Below, one piece after another: positions 19,594 through 28,337 of a stretch of 64,000 nucleotides of DNA. The notes under the pieces are model-generated. The model was not told where the DNA came from, ran no database searches, and was given only the letters and a program-made list of their open reading frames with translations. The stretch is taken from positions 62,001-126,000 of the forward strand of contig JADIZR010000010.1 of NCBI GenBank assembly GCA_016704655.1, in the 5' to 3' direction. Numbering within the stretch: the stretch's first letter is position 1; each line of letters begins with the position of its first letter. A program made the position numbers and the translations under genes. The DNA is from Pseudomonadota bacterium. Its GTDB lineage: Bacteria > Pseudomonadota > Gammaproteobacteria > Steroidobacterales > Steroidobacteraceae.

Positions 19594-20873
19594 TCCAGGT
19601 TCCCGCCGAACTTTGAGCGCTTGTGTTCGATGCAGTACTCGAACTCGTCGCGGAATTTGTCGAGGATGCCGCTGCAGGCGTAGCCGGCCGCGTCACCGAG
19701 CCCGCAGATCGTCGTGCCGTCGTTGAATTTCGAGATGTAGTACAGGCGTTCGATGTCGTCGGCGCGGCCGTCGCCGGCGACGATTCGGTCGAGGATCCGG
19801 TGCAGCCAGCCGGTGCCATGCCGGCACGGCGTGCATTGCCCGCAGGACTCGTGGTGGTAGAAGCGCATCAGCACCTGCAGCAGCGCCACCATGCAGGTGC
19901 CTTCGGCGATCACGATCATGCCGCCGGAGCCGAGCGTGGAGCCTGCGTCCCACAGGTCCTCGTGCGACAGCTTCAGGTTGGCGATGTCGGCGCCGGTGAG
20001 CACCTTGGAGGAAACCCCGCCAGGCACGACGCACTTGATCGCGCGACCATGTGGGACGCCACCACAGTCTTCGTCCAGGAACTTCATCCACGGATAGCCG
20101 AGTTCGACCTCGTAGACGCCGGGACGGTTGATGTGGCCCGACACCGAGAAGAGGCGTGTGCCCGGGCTCTTGGGCGTGCCGACCGCCTTGAAGGCGTCGG
20201 CACCATTACTGATGATCCAGGCGATGTTCGAGAGCGATTCGACGTTGTTGACGACCGTCGGACGCTGGTACAGCCCCCTGACCGTCAGCCGCGGTGGCCG
20301 GTTGCGCGGGTATCCCTTCTTGCCTTCGAGCGACGAAATCAGTCCCGAAGCCTCGCCGGCCACGTAGGCGCCTGCGCCGCGGTAAACCACGATGTCGCAG
20401 GAGAAATCGGATCCCAGGATGTTCCTGCCGAACAGACCCGCCGCGTAAGCTTCCTCTACGGCGTCCGCGAGGCGGCGGTACGGGAGGTCGAACTCGCCGC
20501 GGATGTAGACGAAGCAGTTGCGGACGTTGAGCGCGTAGCTCGCGATCAGCATCGACTCGAGCAGCACGTGCGGGTTGTTCTCGAGGATCCAGCGATCCTT
20601 GAACGTGCCCGGCTCGCCTTCGTCGGCATTGGCGATCAGGTAGTGCGGCTGGCCGTCGTCGTACTGGACCACCTGCCACTTGCGGCCGACGGCGAAGGCC
20701 GCGCCGCCGCGGCCCTGCAGGCCCGAAGCGGTGACTTCCTTGACGACATCCTGCGGCTTCATCTGCCCGAGCGTCTTTGCGAGGGCGCCATAACCGCCTC
20801 TCGCCCGGTAATCGGGCAGCCCGTGCGACGTCGCCGTGACGGGGAAGGACATGATCAGCTGGCGGCCGGGCAT
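19575..20873 (-). CDS. nuoF: NADH-quinone oxidoreductase subunit F
   Basis: A 432-residue flavoprotein that oxidises NADH with FMN and holds cluster N3. Seen: the glycine-rich NADH/FMN segment SGLQGRGGAAFAVGRKW (about residues 50-66), ANADEGEPGTFKDRW, and the N3 ligands Cys344/347/350 (CGQCTPC) and Cys390. The normally near-invariant G-E-E-T-A-L segment of the nucleotide pocket reads GEASGLISSLEG at residues 173-184, so the second glutamate is alanine. Start codon ATG 20873; a second ATG at 20852 (MSFPVTA) is equally possible. It lies 1 base after nuoE. Confidence 0.96.
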
Positions 20874-20874
20874 G

Positions 20875-21339
20875 CTACTTCAGCCCCTGCAGCAGCTCGT
20901 CGAGCTTCGTCAGCGTCAGGTTCTCGTGGTACCCGTCGTTCACCATCATCATTGGCGCGGTGCCGCAGGAACCCAGGCACTCCACGGTGGACAGCGTGTA
21001 GCGGCCGTCCGGCGTGGTCTGGCCGGGCTTGATGCCGAGCTTGCGCTCGACGTGCGCGAGGACGTTCTCGGCGCCGTTCATCGAGCAGCTCACGTTGTGG
21101 CAGAACTGCAGGTGCCAGCGGCCGATCGGCTTGCGCCGGAACTGGGTGTAGAAGGACAGCACTTCCTCGATCTGGATCTGCGGCACGCCGAGAAAGACGG
21201 CCAGTTCCTCGATGTCGGAATCCGCGACGTAGCCGCGATCCTCCTGGATGCGGCGCAGGCACGGCAGCACGAGCGAGGACTCGAAGCCCGCCGGAAACCG
21301 CTCGCGGAGTTTCTCGAACTCGGGGACCAGGTGCTTCAT
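20875..21339 (-). CDS. nuoE: NADH-quinone oxidoreductase subunit E
   Basis: A 154-residue thioredoxin-fold subunit with the [2Fe-2S] cluster N1a. The ligands are Cys80, Cys85 (CHNVSC), Cys121 and Cys125 (CLGSC), with the typical spacing. The N-terminal helical bundle (residues 1-60) is complete. The start is ATG 21339 (MKHLVPEFEK), overlapping the nuoD stop by 4 bases; the upstream extension of the frame lies within nuoD. Confidence 0.96.
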   Translation of the reverse strand: MKHLVPEFEKLRERFPAGFESSLVLPCLRRIQEDRGYVADSDIEELAVFLGVPQIQIEEVLSFYTQFRRKPIGRWHLQFCHNVSCSMNGAENVLAHVERKLGIKPGQTTPDGRYTLSTVECLGSCGTAPMMMVNDGYHENLTLTKLDELLQGLK

Positions 21340-22565
21340 CGATCGCACTCCCCGCCGATCATGTTGACGGAACCGAACGTCGGCACGAGGTCCGCGAGCT
21401 GGTAGCCGTCGAGCATCCGGTGCACGCCGCCCATGTGGACGAAGCTCGGGCTGCGGCAATGGACCTTCCAGGGCACGCCGCCGCCGACGCTGACGAGGTA
21501 GAAGCCGAGCTCGCCGTTGGCGCCTTCGTGCGCGGAATAGGTTTCGCCGGCCGGCACCTGGATGCCGTCCATGATCAGTTTGAAGTGGTAGATCAGCGCC
21601 TCGATCTCGGTGTACACGGCCTGCTTTTCGGGGAGCGTGCAGCGGCGGTCGTCGACGCTGATCGGGCCCGGCTGCAGCATGTCGATCAGCTGGCGGATCA
21701 TGTGCTTCGACTCGTCGATCTCGCGCATGCGCACGTAGTAACGGTCGTAGTTGTCGCCCTTGATGCCCACGGGAATCTCGAACTCGAGCTCGCCGTACGA
21801 GAGGTACGGCGTGTCCTTGCGCAGGTCGCGCGGCGTGCCGGTCGAGCGCAGGATCGGGCCGGTGAAACCCCAGTTGATCGCTTCCGCCGTCGCGATGACG
21901 CCGACGTCGCGCATGCGGTCGATGAAAATCCGGTTGCGATCCACGAGCCCGTGCACGCGGTCGACGAAGGTGTCCATCTGGTCAAGGATCTCTTCGAGCC
22001 GCTGCAGCCAGCCGTCCGGGAGGTCGCGGGCGAGGCCGCCGATGCGGCCATAGCTGTGCGTGACGCGGGCGCCCGTCAGGTCGGCGATGTGCTCGTAGAC
22101 GTAGTCGCGGATCGTGACGAGGTACAGGAACGCGGTCATCGCGCCCATTTCCATCAGCGCCGCGGCCACGCAGGTCAGGTGGTCGGCGATGCGGGAATAT
22201 TCGGCGAGCAGCGTGCGCAGGTGGCGGCAGCGCGGCGTGAGCTCGATGCCCATCAGCTTTTCGACGGCCTCGCAGTAGGCGAAGTCGTTGATCAGGGCCG
22301 AGCAGTAGTTGAGGCGGTCGACGTACGGGATCAGCGTGTGCCAGGTGTGCGACTCGCATTCTTTCTCGAAGCCGCGATGCAGGTAGCCGCAGTGCACGTC
22401 GGTGCGCACCACGCGTTCTCCCGAGATTTCCGCCACGATCTGGATCGTGCCGTGCGTGGCGGGGTGCGACGGGCCGATGTTGACGATCACGGACCCGGGC
22501 GTGAGGCCCTTGGTGAATGCCGGACGGATCGGGTTCGGCAGCGTGGTGAGCGGTGGCAGGCTCAT
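21336..22565 (-). CDS. nuoD: NADH-quinone oxidoreductase subunit D
   Basis: A 409-residue 49-kDa-type subunit that forms the quinone-reduction site with NuoB. The family start (NIGPSHPATHGTIQIVAEIS), which includes the quinone-contacting His, is at about residues 29-48. The C terminus ends in the typical D-L-V-P-T-F-G-S-V-N-M-I-G-G-E-C-D-R. nuoC and nuoD are separate genes here, unlike the fusion in E. coli. It overlaps nuoC and nuoE by 4 bases each. Confidence 0.97.
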   Translation of the reverse strand: MSLPPLTTLPNPIRPAFTKGLTPGSVIVNIGPSHPATHGTIQIVAEISGERVVRTDVHCGYLHRGFEKECESHTWHTLIPYVDRLNYCSALINDFAYCEAVEKLMGIELTPRCRHLRTLLAEYSRIADHLTCVAAALMEMGAMTAFLYLVTIRDYVYEHIADLTGARVTHSYGRIGGLARDLPDGWLQRLEEILDQMDTFVDRVHGLVDRNRIFIDRMRDVGVIATAEAINWGFTGPILRSTGTPRDLRKDTPYLSYGELEFEIPVGIKGDNYDRYYVRMREIDESKHMIRQLIDMLQPGPISVDDRRCTLPEKQAVYTEIEALIYHFKLIMDGIQVPAGETYSAHEGANGELGFYLVSVGGGVPWKVHCRSPSFVHMGGVHRMLDGYQLADLVPTFGSVNMIGGECDR

Positions 22566-23050
22566 GGCTTCACGTCCCGATACGGCACCAACGGCTGTTC
22601 CCGCTGCTTCGGATAGTCCTTACGCAGCGGGTGGCCGACGAAGCCCTCGTACAGCAGCAGCGGACGCAGGTCGTCGTTGCCGCGGAAGCGTATGCCGTAC
22701 ATTTCGTGGCATTCGCGCTCCATGTAGCGCGCCGAGCCGTACAGCGGCACGAGTGTGTCGACCGTCGGGTCCGTTTCCTCGACCTGCGTCTTGAGCCGGA
22801 CCCGGACGAAATCGCGGGCGGAATAGAAGTGGTACACGACGTCGAAGCGCGGCCGGCGCTGCGGCCAGTCCGTTGCCGTGACGTCCAGGAACAGGTCGAA
22901 GCCGAATTCCTGCTTGAGCCGGCCCGCCACGGGTACGAGGCTTTCCGCCGTGATCTGCAGCACGAGGATGCCGTGAGCCATGCCCGTCTCGAGCGCCTGT
23001 GCGCCAAGGCTGGCCTGTACACGCTCGAGCAGATTTTCTCCCGTGCCCAC
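22562..23050 (-). CDS. nuoC: NADH-quinone oxidoreductase subunit C
   Basis: A 162-residue 30-kDa-type subunit of the peripheral arm with no cofactor. The C-terminal family signature is seen as ERECHEMYGIRFRGNDDLRP followed by G-H-P-L-R-K-D-Y-P. It is shorter than many homologues at the C terminus but within range. It starts 2 bases after the nuoB stop and overlaps nuoD by 4. Confidence 0.95.
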   Translation of the reverse strand: MGTGENLLERVQASLGAQALETGMAHGILVLQITAESLVPVAGRLKQEFGFDLFLDVTATDWPQRRPRFDVVYHFYSARDFVRVRLKTQVEETDPTVDTLVPLYGSARYMERECHEMYGIRFRGNDDLRPLLLYEGFVGHPLRKDYPKQREQPLVPYRDVKP

Positions 23051-23052
23051 GC

Positions 23053-23562
23053 TCAGAAATCCTGGTTGATGATCGGGTGGCGCTCGCCCGCGATCTTGTC
23101 CTGGAGCTTCATGATGCCGTCGATCACCATCTCAGGCCGCGGCGGGCAACCGGGGATGTACAGGTCGACGGGAATGATCTTGTCGATGCCCGGCAGGGCG
23201 GCATAGTTCTGGTAGAAGCCGCCGCTCGTCGCGCAGACGCCGAAGGCGATGACCCACTTGGGTTCGCACATCTGCTCGTAGACCTTGCGCAGGATCGGCG
23301 CCTGCTTGTGCGAGACGGTGCCCACCACCATCAGCAGGTCGGACTGGCGCGGCGTGAAGCGCGGCAGCGCGGCGCCGAAACGGTCCGTGTCGTAGAGCGT
23401 CGAACTCACCGACATGAATTCCATCGCGCAGCAGGCCGTCACGAACGGGTAGGGGAAAAGCGAGAACTTCCGCGCCCAGCCGACGAATTCGTCCTTGCGG
23501 GTGGTCAGGTACTCGAAGGCCGCGCTCTTCTGCTGGCGCGGCACGGGGGTCGTCGCGCTCAA
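23053..23562 (-). CDS. nuoB: NADH-quinone oxidoreductase subunit B
   Basis: A 169-residue subunit carrying the terminal [4Fe-4S] cluster N2. The four ligands are seen as the tandem Cys44-Cys45 (TACCAMEFM), Cys110 (GVCATSGG) and Cys139 (PGCPPRPE). I place the start at the TTG at 23562, overlapping the nuoA stop as TTGA. The first ATG in frame lies far upstream inside nuoA, and the next internal one would lose the cluster site. Coupled translation from nuoA would explain the weak start codon. Confidence 0.94.
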   Translation of the reverse strand: MSATTPVPRQQKSAAFEYLTTRKDEFVGWARKFSLFPYPFVTACCAMEFMSVSSTLYDTDRFGAALPRFTPRQSDLLMVVGTVSHKQAPILRKVYEQMCEPKWVIAFGVCATSGGFYQNYAALPGIDKIIPVDLYIPGCPPRPEMVIDGIMKLQDKIAGERHPIINQDF

Positions 23563-23924
23563 GTCGTCACCTCTTCCAGCAGTCCGGACCGCCAGACGTA
23601 CAACATGATCAGCACCAGCAGCAGCGTAAACAGCGCGAACGTCGCGAGCATGAATCCGGTGAGCGGCGTTGCCGCCAGCGCCCACAGGTAGAGAAAGACG
23701 GTTTCCAGGTCGAACAGGATGAAGACGACCGCGATGGCGTAGTACTTCACCGGGACCGCCCGCATGTTGTCGGTCTCGATCGCCGTCGCGCCGCACTCGA
23801 AGGGCTCGAGTTTCAGTGGCGTCGGTTCCGGCTTGGGTCCCAGCACCTTGTTCAGCCACAGGGTCAAGGCCACGAAGCCGAGGATCGCCAGCAGATAAAC
23901 GAGGAAGGAGAGGTATGCGGTCAT
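23559..23924 (-). CDS. nuoA: NADH-quinone oxidoreductase subunit A
   Basis: A 121-residue, three-helix membrane subunit and first gene of the nuo operon. The family blocks are FECGATAIETDNMRAVPVKY, the quinone-site loop, and FILFDLETVFLYLWAL. The start is ATG 23924 (MTAYLSFLVYLL); an upstream in-frame start would add a non-homologous tail. The operon promoter must lie in the 142-base gap shared with the divergent fumarate reductase genes. Confidence 0.96.
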   Translation of the reverse strand: MTAYLSFLVYLLAILGFVALTLWLNKVLGPKPEPTPLKLEPFECGATAIETDNMRAVPVKYYAIAVVFILFDLETVFLYLWALAATPLTGFMLATFALFTLLLVLIMLYVWRSGLLEEVTT

Positions 23925-23963
23925 TGCGGCGTGAGTGTGAATTGCAGGGCGGACTATATCGAC

Positions 23964-24006
23964 TGCAACCATACGCCTTGCCCCGCGGAAAACACTTATG
24001 GTTGCA
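23964..24006. promoter_or_regulatory. Inverted repeat between nuoA and frdCAB
   Basis: TGCAACCATA at 23964-23973 is repeated exactly in inverse as TATGGTTGCA at 23997-24006, with 23 bases between. It sits in the only gap between the divergent nuo and frd operons and is more AT-rich than its surroundings. It could be a pair of half-sites for a regulator acting on both operons, or a hairpin in one leader. No known consensus is recognised; the role is inference. Confidence 0.45.
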
Positions 24007-24133
24007 ACGGGTTACATCGCTCTCAATCCCCTACGCACAGTCCAGCCCGAGAACTCCGTGCAAGCGATGAAACGAATCATGACGACCGCGTCGGTCTCCG
24101 CCGCGCAACGCCTGCGCCGCTGGCCAGCCAAGG

Positions 24134-24832
24134 TTGGATTTCCTGCAGAGCGCCACCGGCCTGGCGCTCGGCCTCTTCATGTGGGTACACATGTTCTTCG
24201 TTGCGACGATCCTGCTCGGCAAGGACGCGATGTGGACGGTCGCCCGGATGTTCGAGGGCTATTTCATCTTTGGCCGCCCGGTCTATGGGCTGGTGTCGGC
24301 CCTGGTCGCGACGATCGCGACATTATTCGTGGTCCACGCCGCCCTGGCACTCCGCAAGTTTCCCGCTAATTACCGCCAATACCGTACGTATCGCGACCAC
24401 ATGAAGGAGATGAAGCACGAAGACACAACTCTCTGGTACTGGCAGGTCGTCACCGGGTTCGCACTCTTTTTCCTGGCCTCGGTGCACCTCTACATCATGC
24501 TGACCCGTCCGGACCGCATCGGACCGTTCGAGTCGGCCGACCGAGTGTGGTCCGACCTGATGTGGCCGCTCTACCTGGTGCTGCTGTTTGCGGTGGAGTT
24601 TCACGGGGGCGTCGGCCTGTACCGGCTTGCGCTCAAGTGGGGCTGGTTCGAGGGTGACGGCCGCGACGCGGCCGGGACCCGCCGCAAGCTGCGGATCTTC
24701 AAGTGGGCGCTGACCGGCTTCTTCCTCGTGCTGGGCCTGCTGACCCTCGCGGCGTACATGAAGATCGGCAGCGACCACGCCCCGTTCTACGGTCAACACT
24801 ATGTTCCTGCCGCGCCGTCGCCACGGGGGTGA
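24134..24832 (+). CDS. frdC: Fumarate reductase cytochrome b subunit, N terminus frameshifted
   Basis: Dihaem cytochrome b of the Wolinella type that anchors the FrdAB dimer and exchanges electrons with the quinone pool. Five membrane helices are visible, and likely haem-ligand histidines occur in MWVHMFF, VVHAALALRKFP, SVHLYIML and VEFHGGVG. The open frame begins at a TTG (24134) in the middle of the conserved L-D-F-L-Q-S-A-T-G-L block. The expected first residues (MTTASVSAAQRLRRWPAK, ATG at 24079, or from ATG 24067) are just upstream but one base out of frame. Removing one G of the pair at 24132-24133 restores a normal N terminus. Either a sequence error or a real lesion. It is followed by frdA 4 bases downstream. 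Confidence 0.88.
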   Translation: MDFLQSATGLALGLFMWVHMFFVATILLGKDAMWTVARMFEGYFIFGRPVYGLVSALVATIATLFVVHAALALRKFPANYRQYRTYRDHMKEMKHEDTTLWYWQVVTGFALFFLASVHLYIMLTRPDRIGPFESADRVWSDLMWPLYLVLLFAVEFHGGVGLYRLALKWGWFEGDGRDAAGTRRKLRIFKWALTGFFLVLGLLTLAAYMKIGSDHAPFYGQHYVPAAPSPRG

Positions 24833-24836
24833 CGCC

Positions 24837-26822
24837 ATGAGGGTCGTCTACACCGACGTGCTGGTCATCGGCGGAGGACTCGCGGGCCTGCGGGTCGCCA
24901 TCGGCGCGCGCCGCCGTGGCCACGATGCCATCGTGCTTTCGCTGGTTCCGCCCAAGCGCTCGCATTCGGCGGCGGCGCAGGGCGGCATGCAGGCGAGCCT
25001 CGCCAACGTCACCAAGGGCCAGGGCGACAACGAGGACGTGCACTTCGAGGACACGGTCAAGGGCAGCGACTGGGGCGCCGACCAGCAGGTCGTGCGCATG
25101 TTCGTGAACACCGCGCCCAAGGCCGTGCGCGAGCTGGCGGCCTGGGGAGTGCCGTGGAGCCGAGTCCGCCAGGGCGACCGTCAGGTCATCATCAACGGCG
25201 AGAAAGTCACGATCACCGAGCGCGACGCTGCGCACGGCCTCGTGGCGCAGCGTGACTTCGGTGGCACCAGGAAGTGGCGCACCTGCTATGTCTCGGACGG
25301 CACGGGTCACGCGATGCTGTTCGCAGTCGGCGATCGCGCGATTGCCGAAGGCATTCCGGTGCACGAGCGCACCGAGGCGCTGGCGCTGATTCACGACGGC
25401 AAGCGCTGCTACGGTGCGATCGTCCGGGACCTGATCACGGGCGAGATCACGGCCTATGTCGCCAGGGCCACGGCTATCGCGACCGGCGGGGCAGGGCGCG
25501 TCTACCGCGTCACGACCAATGCGGTGATCTGCGAGGGGATCGGTGCGGCACTCGCGCTCGAGACCGGCATCGTGCCGCTCGGCAACATGGAGGCCGTGCA
25601 GTTCCATCCGACCGGCATCTTCCCGGCGGGTATCCTCGTCACCGAGGGGTGCCGTGGCGACGGCGGGTTGCTGCGCGACGCGAGCGGCCACCGCTTCATG
25701 CCGGACTACGAGCCGGAGAAGAAGGAGCTCGCATCGCGCGACGTCGTCTCGCGCCGCATGGAAGAGCACATTCGCAAGGGCAACGCCGCGAAGTCCCGCT
25801 TCGGCGAGCATCTCTGGCTCGACATCACGCTGCTCGGGCGCAAGCACATCGAGCACAACCTGCGGGAAGTGAAGGAGATCTGCCAGTACTTCCTCGGCGT
25901 CGACCCGGCGGACCAGTGGATTCCCGTGCGTCCCGCCCAGCACTACACGATGGGTGGCGTGCGGACCGACCACACCGGCCAGACGCCTGCGCTGCGTGGA
26001 CTGTTTGCGGCAGGTGAAGCCGCCTGCTGGGACATGCACGGGTTCAATCGCCTCGGCGGTAATTCAGTGGCCGAGACGGTCGTTGCCGGCATGATCGTTG
26101 GCGAGTTCATCGCGGATTTCGTGGAAAGTCCCGAGGGGGAGATCGACATTCCAACGGCCGTGCTGCGTGAGGCGCTTGCCGCCGAGCGCGGCAAGCTCGA
26201 TGTGCTGCTCAAGGGGAGCGGGAGCGAGCAGGCGGACACGCTCAAGGCCGAAATGCAGCAGACCATGACCGACAACGTCGGCATTTTCCGCACCGGCGCT
26301 GACCTGCAGCGCGCGGTCGACAAGTTGCAGGAACTGCTCGTGCGCAGCCGCAACATCGGGTTGCGCTCGCGTCGCGATGGCCCGAATCCGGAGCTGGTGA
26401 CCGCGTATCGCGTGCAGAAGATGATCAAGGTCGCGCTCTGCGTCGCGCAGGGCGCGCTGACGCGCACCGAGAGCCGCGGCGCCCATTTCCGCGAGGATTT
26501 CCCGCGCCGCAACGACGCCGAGTGGCTGCGGCGCACGCTCGCGACGTGGAGCGATCCGCGCGCCACGTTGCCGACGCTGAACTACGAAGCACTCGACGTG
26601 GGTCGCATGGAACTGCCTCCCGGCTGGCGCGGCTACGGCAACAAGGATTACGTCGATCACCCCGACACGCCGCAGCGCGCCGCCGAAGTGGCGAAGCTGC
26701 GCGAGACCCTGGGCGATGCCGGCCGTCACTCCGTACAGGCCGCGCTCATGCCGTACGAGCATCTGCTGCCCGCAGGCCTGCGCGGCCGTAACGAACGCAT
26801 CGACGAGAAACTGCCGCCATGA
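24837..26822 (+). CDS. frdA: Fumarate reductase flavoprotein subunit
   Basis: A 661-residue FAD subunit of quinol:fumarate reductase / succinate dehydrogenase. Seen: the dinucleotide fold GGGLAGLR (12-19), covalent-FAD histidine His43 in RSHSAAAQGGMQ, substrate-site blocks QFHPTGI and RGDGGLLRD, and the C-terminal FAD block GEAACWDMHGFNRLGGNS. Gene order C-A-B and the divergent sequence fit the Wolinella-type (class B) enzymes rather than E. coli FrdABCD. Direction of catalysis (fumarate reduction or succinate oxidation) cannot be decided from sequence. The start is ATG 24837; the frB gene overlaps its stop by 4 bases. Confidence 0.95.
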   Translation: MRVVYTDVLVIGGGLAGLRVAIGARRRGHDAIVLSLVPPKRSHSAAAQGGMQASLANVTKGQGDNEDVHFEDTVKGSDWGADQQVVRMFVNTAPKAVRELAAWGVPWSRVRQGDRQVIINGEKVTITERDAAHGLVAQRDFGGTRKWRTCYVSDGTGHAMLFAVGDRAIAEGIPVHERTEALALIHDGKRCYGAIVRDLITGEITAYVARATAIATGGAGRVYRVTTNAVICEGIGAALALETGIVPLGNMEAVQFHPTGIFPAGILVTEGCRGDGGLLRDASGHRFMPDYEPEKKELASRDVVSRRMEEHIRKGNAAKSRFGEHLWLDITLLGRKHIEHNLREVKEICQYFLGVDPADQWIPVRPAQHYTMGGVRTDHTGQTPALRGLFAAGEAACWDMHGFNRLGGNSVAETVVAGMIVGEFIADFVESPEGEIDIPTAVLREALAAERGKLDVLLKGSGSEQADTLKAEMQQTMTDNVGIFRTGADLQRAVDKLQELLVRSRNIGLRSRRDGPNPELVTAYRVQKMIKVALCVAQGALTRTESRGAHFREDFPRRNDAEWLRRTLATWSDPRATLPTLNYEALDVGRMELPPGWRGYGNKDYVDHPDTPQRAAEVAKLRETLGDAGRHSVQAALMPYEHLLPAGLRGRNERIDEKLPP

Positions 26823-27598
26823 GTTCAGTCACCGATTCCGCGCCGCCCGCGGCCGCGATCCCCCCTGCCGACGCACCGAAGCGCATGCTGCATTTCCACG
26901 TCCTGCGCCACGATCCGCAGGACCCGGTGAGCATCCCGCATTTCGAGGTCTTCGAGCTCGAGGAGGCGCCGGGCATGACGCTCTTCATCGCGCTCAACGA
27001 AATCCGCGAGCAGCTCGATCCGTCGCTGGCGTTCGATTTCGTCTGCCGTGCCGGTATCTGCGGCAGCTGCGGTATGGTCGTGAATGGCCGCCCGGGACTC
27101 GCCTGCCGCACGCTCACCCAGGACCTGCCGGCAGAAATCTCGCTGGCGCCGCTGCCGGCGTTCGAACTCATTGCCGACCTGTCCGTGAACACGGGCAAGT
27201 GGATGCGCGGCATGAGCGAGCGACTGGAGACCTGGGTGCACTCCCTTGGCCAGGAGGCGGACCTCTCGCGGCTTGAGGAGCGCATGGATCCGGAACTCGC
27301 CGACAGGATCTACGAACTCGACCGTTGCATCGAATGCGGCTGCTGCGTCGCGGCTTGCGGCACGGCACGCATGCGCGAGGACTTCGTCGGCGCGGTCGGC
27401 CTCAACAAGATCGCGCGCTTCGCGCTCGATCCGCGCGATCAGCGCACCGACCAGGACTTCTACGAGCTGGTCGGCAACGACGACGGTGTGTTCGGCTGCA
27501 TGACGCTGCTTGGGTGTCACGACGTCTGCCCGAAGCAGCTGCCGCTGCAGACGCAGATCGCGTTCCTGCGCCGGAAGATGGTCAAGGCTGGTCTGTAA
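26819..27598 (+). CDS. frdB: Fumarate reductase iron-sulfur subunit
   Basis: A 259-residue electron-transfer subunit. Ligands seen: Cys76/81/84/96 for the [2Fe-2S] cluster (CRAGICGSCG...C), Cys170/173/176 plus Cys237 for the [4Fe-4S], and Cys180/227/233 for the [3Fe-4S] cluster, with the usual C-P-K-Q-L-P-L-Q end. The N-terminal 20 residues are Pro/Ala-rich and without homology. ATGA overlap with frdA indicates coupled translation. Clusters, length and order are complete, so the enzyme should be functional if the frdC frameshift is an artefact. Confidence 0.95.
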   Translation: MSSVTDSAPPAAAIPPADAPKRMLHFHVLRHDPQDPVSIPHFEVFELEEAPGMTLFIALNEIREQLDPSLAFDFVCRAGICGSCGMVVNGRPGLACRTLTQDLPAEISLAPLPAFELIADLSVNTGKWMRGMSERLETWVHSLGQEADLSRLEERMDPELADRIYELDRCIECGCCVAACGTARMREDFVGAVGLNKIARFALDPRDQRTDQDFYELVGNDDGVFGCMTLLGCHDVCPKQLPLQTQIAFLRRKMVKAGL

Positions 27599-27625
27599 CC
27601 ACTGATTCCCACCTGCACGTCAGCG

Positions 27626-27648
27626 GGCGAGTGCCGGAGGTGCTCGCC
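27626..27648 (+). terminator. Possible hairpin after frdB
   Basis: GGCGAG (27626-27631) can pair with CTCGCC (27643-27648) around an 11-base loop, 27 bases after the frdB stop. No run of T follows, so it is at best a weak or factor-assisted terminator. The rest of the 214-base gap to the cytochrome gene holds no other feature except the palindrome noted separately. Confidence 0.22.
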
Positions 27649-27772
27649 GCATCACTTCGTCGCATCCAACCCACTATCCGTCGCGCCGGCAGCATCGCGC
27701 GGCTTACCGCCGTCTATCCGGCCTGCCACACTCCCGCGAAATCGAGCCGGGCCGTACGCCGGATCGAACGCA

Positions 27773-27792
27773 GGGCGCAAAGGTTTGCGCCC
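27773..27792. promoter_or_regulatory. Perfect palindrome upstream of cytochrome c gene
   Basis: GGGCGCAAAGGTTTGCGCCC is two perfect 9-base arms around GG, ending 20 bases before the cytochrome c start and just ahead of its ribosome-binding site (GGGGAGAAG). It may be an operator for a dimeric regulator or a leader hairpin affecting translation. It is not followed by T residues, so it is not a typical terminator. No known consensus is recognised. Confidence 0.45.
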
Positions 27793-27812
27793 GCACGCAG
27801 GGGAGAAGAAAC

Positions 27813-28307
27813 ATGCAAATACGTTCCGGATTGTGCCTCGCCACTTTCTTCGCCGTCTTGCTGTTCACCGCGCCGGCCCGTGCTGCAGAGCCGACGAAGG
27901 TCGAGCATGGGCGGTATCTGGTCATGATTGGCGGCTGCAACGACTGCCACACCGCAGGTTTCATGGAACAGAACCTGAAGATCCCCGAAAAGGACTGGCT
28001 GCAGGGTAGCGCGGTTGGATTCCAGGGGCCGTGGGGCACCACGTACGCCGCCAACTTGCGCCTGGTGATGCATTCGATGTCCGAGTCACAGTGGCTCGAG
28101 CACGCGCGCAAGGACCGGATGCCGCCGATGCCCGCGTATGTGCTGCAGCAGATGAAAACCGATGACCTGAAGGCGATCTACGCCTACGTGAGGAGCCTTG
28201 GCAATCCAGGCCTCGCCGCGCCGGCGTATGTCGCGCCGGGCGGCAAGGTGAGCACGCCGTATTTCGTGTTCGTCCCGCAGGTGGACCAGAAAACGGCTGC
28301 GAAATAG
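27813..28307 (+). CDS. Periplasmic mono-haem cytochrome c
   Basis: A 164-residue protein with signal peptide (ATFFAVLLFTAPARAAEP, cut near residue 24) and one haem-binding motif, CNDCH, near residue 45. A distal methionine is plausible in KDRMPPMPAY. The sequence resembles the small cytochrome c proteins that pair with periplasmic alcohol/aldehyde dehydrogenases or terminal oxidases. A strong ribosome-binding site (GGGGAGAAG) precedes ATG 27813. It is separated from frdB by 214 bases and has its own palindromic upstream site, so it need not belong to the fumarate reductase transcript. The partner enzyme is unknown. Confidence 0.86.
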   Translation: MQIRSGLCLATFFAVLLFTAPARAAEPTKVEHGRYLVMIGGCNDCHTAGFMEQNLKIPEKDWLQGSAVGFQGPWGTTYAANLRLVMHSMSESQWLEHARKDRMPPMPAYVLQQMKTDDLKAIYAYVRSLGNPGLAAPAYVAPGGKVSTPYFVFVPQVDQKTAAK

Positions 28308-28337
28308 GACGCGTGGCCCCGCGGCAATCGACGCGGC

